NCBI GenBank assembly: GCA_039545355.1
Contig: BCJJ01000018.1
Coordinates: forward strand, 868,001-932,000
From: Trichosporon coremiiforme
Taxonomy: Eukaryota > Basidiomycota > Tremellomycetes > Trichosporonales > Trichosporonaceae
Reading direction: 5' to 3'
Length of the DNA: 64,000 nt
The number at the start of each line of letters is the position of its first letter. The stretch's first letter is position 1. The position numbers were made by a program, and so were the translations under genes. The notes beneath the pieces are model-generated. The model worked only from the letters and a program-made list of their open reading frames with translations. It did not search any database and was not told the DNA's origin. This document shows positions 54,312 to 64,000 of the stretch, piece after piece.

Positions 54312-57215
54312 ATGCAGGCTGAACCTTCGAAGGACAAGGATCTGTCCTTTGCAAGGCTTAGTGACCTCAACTTCCATGTTGCTGTCAAGATGTGGGTGGC
54401 AAACCGGTCGACTAGCCTGAGTTCGCTGACCCCAGTGTGTCGCTAGAAGGACGGATTCCGAAGACGCCGTACAGCGACCTGTTGGAGAACGATAACCTCA
54501 GGCATACAGGAGTTCAGCAAGAGTGAGCCGCTGGATTCTTGCTTCAGCTAACATCAGCGGCTTGGCCGACCTCTACGTGACGTGCCAGCTCTGGACAGAC
54601 GGCAAAGCGGAGACATTGCCGTTCCGGACATCGTGGAAGGACTTCTCCAGGACATACTTGTGAGTTGTTAAGCTCTGTAGCTCTAACTCTATGCAGATGG
54701 AACCAGACGATCGTGCTGCCTATCACGTATACGAGTCTGCTTCCGACTTCTCAGCTTGCTTTCACTATCTGGGATGTTCAAGGGCCGGGCAAAGCCGTTC
54801 CTGTCGGCGGAACAACGATGAGTCTGTTTCGACCAGACGGCACCCTGCGTAGAGGGCAGCAACGTTTGTTCGCGCACCGAAACAAGGAGGCGGACCCGCG
54901 GCCTGACACAACAACACCGAGCGAGGTGCCAACTGCCAAAGATGAGATGGGGCGGCTAGAACAGCTTGTCAAGGACTACGAACGGGGCGACATCGCCAAG
55001 ATCGACTGGCTGGACCGGATAGCGTTTAGGCAAATAGAGCGGGCTCATGCGGTAGCTAACCATCGCTGACGATAGCTGACACCAGACCGAGGCCAGCAAG
55101 TCCGACAACCTGTATCTCTACGTTGATCTGCCGCGATTTGACTTCACCGTCGTCTTTTCAGAGCAGGCGAGCACCATCCCGTATCCGCCGGCTCCCGTGT
55201 CGCATCCTCTGCCCCCTCACCAGCAAGCAACCTCAGTGCCGTCCAACACCCTCACGAACGACCGGAATCTCTGGACGCTGTACGACCCTGACTCGTGGCG
55301 AGAGAACCCAGTGGAGATTAAGCACCGCAAGCTCCTCCGTAGCCAGCGCCTGGGTGACGAGGGTCGTGACTTGAAGCCTGGGCCGTCAGATCGAGATCGA
55401 CTGAACGAGATCTTCCACCTGCCGCCTACAGCGTCGCTCTCGGCCAACGACAAGGACTTGCTGTGGAAGTTCCGATTCTCGCTCTTCCGCTCACCGCGAT
55501 CTCTGACGAAGTTCTTGAAGTGCGTTACCTGGTCGGACGCTGAGGAAGCGAAACAGGCAACAGAGAAGCTGCTGCCGCTCTGGGGGCAGGACGTAGGAAT
55601 CGATGACGCCCTCGAGCTGCTCGGGCCGGGATTCTCGGACTGTCGCGTCAGGGCGTTTGCAGTGGAGAGATTGAAACGGGCTGACGACGAGGTGAGTCTA
55701 GGCGATGAGCCTCAGTTACTGACCCTCAAGGAGATCCTGCTGTATCTGCTGCAGCTGGTCCAGGCGCTCAAGTTTGAGCACGAACCGACATCGACGACTC
55801 GCAGTCATCGGCGCCGAGACCAGGCCGCCGACGAGCGTGGTGGGAGTGGCCTCGCGCAGTTCCTCATCGACCGCGCTGTGGCCAACCCAATCCTGGGCAC
55901 CACTTTCCACTGGTACCTGTCGATTGAGTGTAACACCCAGACGGCCGTCGGAAAGCTTTACGCCAAGGTTGCGTTCAACTTCCACCGCAAGCTGGAAGAG
56001 ACGCCGGAGGGTTCGGCTCAGCGCGCAGAGCTGCAGCACCAGAACGAGCTCGTCGAAGCCCTGACACACCGTGCCAAGGACGTCCGAGCCTCCAAGGACG
56101 CGCGTTCGCACCGCATCGACAAGCTGCGGTCTTACATTGCCGACTCGAAGCACAACCTCTCTCCCCTGCCGCAGTCCGTGACGCTCCCTCTGGACCCGCG
56201 TGTGAACGTCAGCAACATCATCCCGGAAAAGGCTTCCGTCTTCAAATCGAACCTCTTCCCGCTGCTGCTGTACTTCCAGAAGTGCAAAGAGGAGGGCGAG
56301 GGGGAGGGAAGCGAAGGCGAGCCTGCCGGCGAGTATCCGATCATCTTCAAGGATGGCGACGACCTGCGACAGGATCAGCTCGTTATCCAGTTGTTTACCT
56401 TGATGGACCGGCTACTGCGCAAGGAGAACCTCGATCTCCGCATCAGCCCGTACTCCGTGTTGGCGACGTCCTCCGCAGCGGGCATGATCCAGTTCGTGCC
56501 CAGCAAGAGTCTCGCGGCGATCATGGCAGAGTACGGCAGTCTGCAGGCGTACCTGCGCGAGAACCACGCGGACGACGGTGCGCTCGGATCGTACGGCATC
56601 GAAGCTGGCGTCATGGACAACTTTATCCGAAGCTGCGGTATGTTGGCTTGGTACTGATCGTAACTAACAGACAGCCGGCTATTCCGTTCTTACCTATGTG
56701 CTCGGCGTTGGCGACCGCCATTTGGACAACCTCATGTTAGCGCCTGACGGGCACTTCTTCCACGTCGACTTCGGATACATCCTGGGACGTGACCCGAAGC
56801 CGTACCCGCCGCCGGTCAAGGTGTGCAAGGAAATGGTGGATGCCATGGGTGGCACGGCGTCGGTGCACTACGCGCGCTTCCAGAGCCTTTGCTACACGGC
56901 CTTCATTGGCCTGCGCAAGAACTCGAACCTCATCCTCAACCTCGTTGCGCTCATGGTTGACGCGGGCATTCAGGACATTCAACTCGAGCCGGACAAGGCT
57001 GTGTGGAAGGTAGGTTAGCTGTTGCCGCTACGCTAACCTTCAGGTGCAAGAGAAGTTCATGTTGGACCTGTCTGAGGAGGATGCGATTAAGCAGTTCGAG
57101 GTGCTCCTCAACGAGACGTCGTACCTGACCGCGATGTTCGACCGCATCCACGACTGGTGAGCTACATTGTGTCGATGTTTAGCTGACAGACAGGGCCCAA
57201 TACCTGCGAGACTAG
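54312..57215 (+). CDS. VPS34: class III phosphatidylinositol 3-kinase Vps34
   Basis: Eight exons (54312-54391, 54436-54522, 54558-54659, 54697-55051, 55086-56637, 56675-57009, 57044-57156, 57194-57215) give 881 residues. C2 domain near residues 20-210 ([41 protein letters not shown]-like), helical PIK domain, and a lipid kinase domain with [25 protein letters not shown] (Asp739-Arg740-His741), [13 protein letters not shown] (757-759 DFG) and AMGGTAS. The last 22-nt exon restores the conserved C terminus IHDWAQYLRD; reading through its intron would truncate the protein at IHDW. Vps34 makes PI3P for endosome sorting and autophagy with Vps15 and Vps30/Atg6. Confidence 0.95.
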
Positions 57216-57733
57216 AGAAAGACTAGGATATCTTGGGACGTTGTAACTGTTGTATATGCATGCCTAGATGAGCACGAGACTGGCCAACCCACCTTCTCCG
57301 CCCCCTCGGCGACGGTCGTGTTTATTAGCCGTGCCCTGACTCCAGGGAGGGCAAGAAGTCAAAGCTTGGCATGCCGAGAACTGCAAGATCTAGCACTGTG
57401 GGGCTCAACTCTACAGGACGCCGAATCGACACATCTGTCAGGCTCGAGTTCGCCGCTGATAAATAGTCGAGCGGAGTTGGAGGTGCGTCACGGTTCCAGA
57501 CTAGCAGCTAGCGACAACTTTGACGTCCTGCTCGGCTCCGGCATTTTCAGACATCGCACTGTTCTCCTGTCTGCGGCATCTTGTCAACTCCGCATCGTGC
57601 GCGACTTCACAACAAGAGCTCCTCGAGCTGAGGGCCACCCCTTATCGACACTGTACGCTCATTTTGACCTCCGTGATCGCACACGCCGACACACGCGCCG
57701 ACTACTAGAACCTTAGAGCGTGGAAGGATCCCC
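57216..57733. other. intergenic between VPS34 and the ABC transporter
   Basis: About 520 bases with VPS34 3' sequences and the ABC gene promoter. A + strand frame at 57318-57716 has no support. Nothing else distinct. Confidence 0.4.
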
Positions 57734-60700
57734 ATGGCACAGCCGGATGGTGGGCCGCCACCGCAATCGCAGTCCGTGAAAGCCGAGAGGGCGAATGGTG
57801 GCTGGAGTAACGGGGCCGGCAAACGAACGTTCTGCAGACAGGTGAAGGCACTCTTCATCAAGAACTGGTGAGTCTTCCTCGTCGCTGACTGGAAGCTGCG
57901 GGTGGAGCTGGTCAGCAAGCATGAGAGTTGGGAAGCGCTAGGCGCATGCCCGGCGGGCAGGCGGGCATCGGGTGAGACCGACTCGTGATCGGCATTCACC
58001 ACCGCTGGTCGTACCTGACAGTGTCTTGACTTCTTGGCGGTCCGGATGTCATGTCCAACTGGCCGTTCGCCGACTTCGCCGCTGGCATCACTGGTCTGGG
58101 GCAGGGTCCAAGACGTCCAAGCGATGTCCAAGACTTCCAAGCGGTGCGAGCGGTGCGCAAGCACGCGAGCCTCCGCACATCCGTCGGCCGAGATCGGATC
58201 TGGCCACTGTCACAAACTCGACGTCATCGATCAAGTTGTTTACACTCCTAGGATTCGAGCTGACGACAGGATCGTGATCCTTCGACATCCCTTCCTGAAC
58301 CTGATACGCTGCTTGATCCTTCCATTGTTCTACGCTGCCTTCCTCTCGAACGCCCGCTACCTCTTTGCGAGCATCGGTCGCTACGGTCCCGGGCACGTGC
58401 AGGACCTTCCTCCGCTCAAATCCGACCTCGGCGGTGAGAAGCTCGTGTACTATCTCCCACCAGATGCTGAGCCATGGGGCAGTCGGTTACTGCAGGCGAC
58501 GCTACAGAATGCTGGTCTGTCCGAGCGGAATGTGAAACTGATCGGGCTCGCCAACCCAGACGTCAGCACGCACTGCCCACAGAATCTGAACGGGTTCAGC
58601 GAGTGCTTCGCCGCGCTTGTGTTCTCTCAGGTCGACCCGGAGGAACAGAGGTTGAACTACACATTGCGAGGCGACTTTGGGTATCACTCTGTTGACGTGG
58701 ATAGCCCCGGTAATGATGACCAGGCATCGCGGTTCCTGCCCCTGCAGTGGGCTGTGGAGGCGAGCTTCATCCAACTCGTCAGTGGCGAGCTGCCGCAGTC
58801 TCCGCGGATATGGGAGTACACTTCCAAGACGCAGAAACAGCACGATGCGCAGATGGGGCGATGTGAGTCAGCTGATGGAGGCATGACAGCTAACATCAGC
58901 ATACATGCGGGGTGCGCGGGACATTCTGGTTCTCGGCTGGGTCGTGGCGTATATCCTCGCCGTGTACCATCTCCCGGGCCGTATGGTATCCGAGCGGGCT
59001 AACGGCTTGACCGAACTTCTGACGGCGCAAGGCTGCTCAGGCTACGCACGCATAGTGTGAGCTACCCGGGTACCATCCAAGCTGACACCAGATCTTGGAG
59101 CCTCTCGATCTGCTCTGCGCACATTCTAGTGTGGATTCTCTTCGGCGTCATCTACGGCACGACGATCATGCCAGAGACAAATACGGGGTACCTCGTCGTA
59201 CTCTTTGCCGTCATGGGCATCATGCTCGTGAATTGGAGCATGCTCGTCGCGGCACCCTTCAGCCGTGTCCCGTCGCTGGCTGCCATTGTCGCAGCTGGCC
59301 TGCTGGTTCTGTGGGGCGTCGTGGGACACCTTGTGGGGAGCAACGCAGCGGTGCAGATCGTGCTTGTCCTAGTCCTGCCGCCGACCTTCGTTGTTTCGGC
59401 CGTCCGTGGCATTGCCTCCTTTGAGCTCGCCGTGCGACCGACGAATATTGTCCAGAAGTCACCGGACGGTGATGCGCCTCAGATCGCACTGTTCTGCATG
59501 GCATTGGTTGTTATCGTCGTCTACCCGCTGCTGGCGCTCTGGGTAGAAAAGGCGTTATTCGAGGTGTCAAAGAGGAAGAGTGGACACGCTCCAGCCGGTG
59601 CAGACGTGCCTGCCGACATCGCTGTGCGAATCTCCCACCTCAGGAAGGAGTACGCCTCCCGCAACGGCCGGTTCCTGGGCCGCAAGCGAAGGATAGTCGC
59701 GATCGAGGATCTAAGCCTCGACATTCCCACGGGCGAGATAACTTGTCTGCTTGGGCGGTAAGCTGGTGACTTTGGGAAGTAGCTGATAACAGAAACGGAG
59801 CTGCGAAGAGCACGACACTGTATGCACTCGCACGCATGACGCCCGTTACCTCGGGCCGCATAGATATCCAGCCCCGACTACGCATGGGGCTAGCAGGACA
59901 GAAGGACGTGCTCTGGGACGACCTGACGTGTGCCGAGCATGTCCGCCTCTGGAGCGCAATCAAGGGTGGCGGGATCGGCAAGACCGACGCCGACGCGCTC
60001 TTAGACAGGTGCGATCTGGACCGCAAGCGCCGCGCCGTGTCCAAGTCACTCTCCGGAGGACAGAAACGCAAGCTCCAGCTCGCCTGTGCATTGTCCGGCG
60101 GCTCTGACTTGCTGCTGCTTGACGAAATCAGCTCAGGTCTTGACCCGCTCTCGCGCCGCGCGATTTGGAATGTGGTGGCAAGAGCAAGATCGGCAGGCAC
60201 GACCGTCATTCTGACGACGCACTTCCTCGACGAGGCCGACTATCTCGGGGACCGCGTCGCCGTGCTTAAGCAGCCCGGACAGCTGCTAGCATATGACACT
60301 CCGGTGGGTCTCAAGATGCGTCCCGGCGCAGGATTCTCGATCGTCATCGAGTCCGGCGGTAATATCGCCGTGCCGAGCTTGGTTCGGCGGCTGCAAGACG
60401 AGACCGGCGTCCCAGTCACACATCGGGTGCTCCCTAATGATGCGCTCCTGTTAGACACCGGAAGCATAGACGTCCGCGGAGTGGAGGCTCTTGTGGTCGC
60501 ACTCCAGCGGCTGAGGACGCAGGGAGAGCCCCTGAATTTCCAAGTCAGCAGCACCTCGCTCGAGGACGTGTTCCTAGACCTGAACGCAGAGCGTCAGGCG
60601 TCGCGCACAACGTCGCTGACTGACGATGACACTTCCACGAGCCAAGCGGCTAATGGCGAGAAATTCTACGATGCGAAGGAGGTACCCTCCCGTACCGAGG

Positions 60701-63700
60701 ATCCTGAGGCAAGCATACCGGAGCTTGGGGCAGGGAAGGGCACGTTGTCTCTGTCGCCTGGAGCTCGACGCGGTAAACTCAGGACTTGGGCGGGGCAGGC
60801 AGGCACGATCTTCGTAAAGCGGCTCATGATCCTCCGGCACAGTTGGATCTTGCCTGCTCTGGGTGTGATCGCGACGCTACTTCTGCTCGGCATCCCTCTC
60901 AGATTCCTGATGAACCGCACGACGGGCTGCGCCTATATGGCAGATACGGAGGAGTTGCTGCCACTGTCGTATCCGAGTGCTGTGGGACTTGGCGCTCAAC
61001 CTGCTGTGCTATCTTTTGGCGACTCGGGTTTGCAGCCGTGGGCCGACCGTTCCATGCTCTCATACACGAAGCGCGATAGCCGTGACCAGTGGGCTGACTA
61101 CTTGGAGTCGAACATGGCGACGGAGAAGCTAGGCGGCGCTTCGTTCGCGAACGTAACGCAGGAGCAGATCGTCGCGTTTGAGGGCTCGCCGCGCCGGAAC
61201 AAGGGGACCGTCATGCTGAACCTCTTCTCGAACAGCGTGCTTCAGCAGCTCGCGCCAGCGCAGGGAAGCAGATGGCGCATCAGCACGAACTTCCAGTACA
61301 TCCCAGGGCAGGACTTCAGCAACACGGGCTCGTCTCTCAAGTGGCTCGTTTTCTTGTAAGCTTCGTGTACGATCTTGATCAGCTGACGGACAGTGGCATA
61401 GGCATAGCAGTCTGGCCAGCTTTCGCGGCCCTTTACCCGACGCAGGAGAAGGTGACCCTCGTCCGCGCGAATCAGTACAGGTGAGCTGCCGGGACTGCCT
61501 GTCGTAGCTGACAACAGCAACGGTGCTAACCCCGTTGCGCTCTGGACTGGCCACCTGTTGTTCGAGGTACCGGGTGTGCTCCTCGTCGCCTCCGTTGCGA
61601 CCATCGCTTTCGCGGCTATAGGACAGTTCCGCGGCGTTGGGGAGCTATGGGTGTGCCTCGTGCTGTATGGTCTCAGTGCGACGGTTAACGCGTTCGTCTT
61701 TGCTGTCTTCGTCGGAAGCGTGCTCGGCTCCTGGGCGGGTGTCGCCATCTTCAACGCGATCACGTTCCTTCTCTATCTGTGAGCTCTTAAGGCGCTTCAT
61801 CAGCTAACGTCAGGATCATCTACATGTGCCTCCTGACCTTTGACACGAGCTCGAAGGCGACGGACCACATCAATCTCGCGCACTTCGTCTTCGCCATCGT
61901 GTCGCCCGTGCCCAATATTGGTGAGCTTTGAAAGATGAACCGAGCTGACGCCAGTCCGCGCTGCCATGGTCAGCACGAATTCGTTCAACGTCCTCTGCGA
62001 CGGCGTGGGCGGATTTACGACTGCGAGCATGGGGAGCATGCTCCTCTTCGGTGGACCGATCGTATACATGATCGTCCAAGGCTTGCTCGCTTTCGCGTTG
62101 GTCGTGTGGGCCGACTCCGGCTACCCACGCCCAAGATGCATGCGTCGACGCTCCAAGCCGCCTCCTCCTGGTCCCGCTACCGCTGGGGACTGGGATGAGG
62201 ACATCGCGGAAGAGAAAGCTCGCGTAGCCTCAGCCAGCGACGCGCTCCAGGTACGAGACTTGACCAAGCAATATCGCAAGGCGAAGAAACCTGCCGTCGA
62301 TGACGTGACCTTCGGCGTCGATCACGGGAACACCTTTGCGCTGATCGGACCCAACGGAGCAGGCAAGACAACAACGCTAGCCTGTATCCGTGGCGTGGAG
62401 AAGCCGAACCGAGGCGATGTGCTCGTCGAGAGTGCCTCAATCGTCGCGCGTCGGAACAGAGCGTAAGTGCCCAGCAGTACGCTTCCCTGCCCTGAGCTGA
62501 CATCAGTCGCGCCGCGCTAGGCGTGTGTCCGCAGGTGAATGCGATTGACCCCTCTTTGACTGGTACGTCAACTGTCGTCGATCATGGCTGCCAGCTAACG
62601 TCAGTCCGTCAGCATCTCTGGGTCTACGGCCGCCTGAAGGGCGTCCCATCCTCAGCGCTTAAGCGGGACATCAGTGTTCTTCTTGCCGGCACTGGCCTCT
62701 CAGCCAAGGCAGACGAGTTTGCCAGTAGTCTGAGCGGAGGTAACCAACGCAAGCTATCCCTGGCACTCGCGCTCCTGGGTGACCGACCCGTAGTCCTCAT
62801 CGATGAGTTCTCCTCGGGCGTCGACCCCTTCAGCAAGCGCGAAGCGTGGGGAACCCTTCGCGCGTTGACGAAGGACAGGGCAGTCCTCATGACGACGCAC
62901 AGCATGGAGGAAGTCGACGCGCTCGCTGACCGCGTCGGAATCATCGCGTCGAGGCTTTTAGGTGAGTCACCGCTGCGTCATTGTTGGGCTCGGACGGTGT
63001 CGCCGCACAAACGTCGCCGCGAGAACCAAACAATGTCGCCCTTAAGCGTCCGAGCCCGCCCGACCCCGTCTCCTTAGTTGCCCGCTGACGTACAGCCGTG
63101 GGCACACCGTCCGGTCTGAAAGCGCGCTACGCGACGTACGAGGTCCATGTTTCGGCCGCCGACGCGGAGCGCGTCCTGTCCCATCTCCAGGCCGCCGGGT
63201 TCGCAGCCCGCCGGTCCGAGGACACGAATACGCGCGTCTCAGTGCCGAACGTGGGGGAGGGCGAGATCGCGTCTCTGCTCGAGGCGCTGCGCGAGACGGG
63301 CGGTCAGTGGACGATACACGAGTGAGTCATCCCAATTTCCTATCGATACCCGGATGCTTGGGTCGAGTCAGAACATGAGCGAGCGGTGGGGTCAGAATGT
63401 TCGAGAGTGTGTGAGAGTGCACTGCCGAAAGGAGAGGAGAGGGTGGCTCTACGCCACGGCGTATGGCGTGCCCGTGCGTGGAGGTGAGGATGTGGGATAG
63501 GTTCACCAGCAGATTGGTGGCTTGAATGACTCGTTACGCTGGATCGCTGGATTCGCGAGCAAATGCGTCAGAGTACGCGAGCGTGGATGCTTTGCGCGGG
63601 GGATTGCGAGCTGCGAGCTGCCGTGCACCGCAGCAGGGTCAACAATGGCGTCTTAGGGGCGAGGCAGGACGATCGGCCGAGGCCGGCTGGCGTGCATGGC

Positions 63701-64000
63701 GTGGCTGGCGGAGGCTAATCCGGACTTGGCCGGACCGCTGGTCGTTGGCCGCAAGCCCGCAGGCCTCAGGGGGGCTAGGCGGGCACCTTGGCACACAAAC
63801 GCACAGCCAGTTAGGCTCGAGCTGTGCTTCTTTCTGTTGCAGCCAGGTCCAATTCCAGAGATTGCCCCCAGATCTGACTCCCACCCCGCCCAGCGGCACT
63901 GCGGGCCGGGCAAGTTGCCGCGCATGCTTTCAGACGACGACACGCTGACACGTTTGCAGAGCGTCGACGGAGACGGCTTTCCTGACGATTGTGCGGGGTG
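57734..64000 (+). CDS. full-size ABC transporter, ABCA type (3' end outside window)
   Basis: Thirteen exons up to the edge (57734-57867, 58270-58862, 58900-59056, 59092-59757, 59793-61355, 61394-61480, 61518-61778, 61814-61920, 61955-62462, 62507-62562, 62605-62961, 63096-63321, 63960 onward), at least 1585 residues in one frame. Layout TM1 - large extracytoplasmic loop - TM2-6 - NBD1 - TM - NBD2, as in ABCA proteins. NBD1: Walker A GRNGAAKST (516-524, Ala where Gly is usual before Lys), LSGGQKRKL, LLLDEISSGLDP, TTHFLDEAD. NBD2: GPNGAGKTT (1321-1329), LSGGNQRKL, VLIDEFSSGVDP, TTHSMEEVD. The last exon reads EASTETAFLTIVRG, the standard ABCA ending region after NBD2. ABCA members usually move lipids; substrate unknown. 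Confidence 0.9.

Overview
The window is nuclear DNA of a basidiomycete fungus, most likely a Tremellomycete yeast of the Trichosporonales type. The signs are high GC content, genes broken by many very short introns (often 34-45 nt) with GTGAGT-like donors and a CTGAC or CTAAC branch site only a few bases before the AG acceptor, and a gene set of a free-living fungus. No plasmid, viral or transposase coding region was recognised. Exon models were built by hand by requiring GT-AG ends and an uninterrupted reading frame; most close exactly in frame.

Left part (1-16.6 kb): an alpha/beta hydrolase (+), an N-acetylglucosamine kinase (-), a tentative coiled-coil gene (+), succinate-semialdehyde dehydrogenase (-), a small possible mitochondrial protein (-), the divergent pair UBC13 (-) and choline kinase (+), and a BRAP2/ETP1-type RING plus ZnF-UBP ubiquitin ligase (+).

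Middle part (16.7-35.8 kb): a small mitochondrial membrane protein whose best model contains a 6-nt microexon, a large disordered protein with an N-myristoylation signal and polyglutamine, and a secreted GPI-type glyoxal/galactose oxidase. These are separated by three unusually long stretches of about 3.6-4.9 kb in which no gene could be supported. The stretches hold short tandem repeats, including a 9-bp minisatellite, and a C/A-rich CCCAGC-type motif that recurs upstream of two genes.

Right part (35.8-64 kb): gene dense. In order: a HEN1-type small-RNA 2'-O-methyltransferase (+), D-serine dehydratase (+), a vacuolar-type amino acid transporter (-) divergent from geranylgeranyltransferase I beta subunit (+), the glutathione-degradation peptidase DUG2 (-), a TPR-less SGT1-like CS/SGS protein (-), an intron-containing tRNA-Leu(CAG) (-), an aromatic-type aminotransferase (+), the divergent pair NOP14 (-) and VPS34 (+), and a full-size ABCA-type transporter (+) that runs off the right edge.

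The genes do not form an operon or an obvious biosynthetic cluster. Themes are housekeeping metabolism (GlcNAc, GABA shunt, D-serine, glutathione, aromatic amino acids), membrane trafficking and lipids (VPS34, choline kinase, ABCA), ubiquitin and chaperone functions (UBC13, BRAP2, SGT1) and RNA (NOP14, HEN1, tRNA). HEN1, the microexon, the ABCA transporter with an altered first Walker A, and the empty blocks are the points most worth following.
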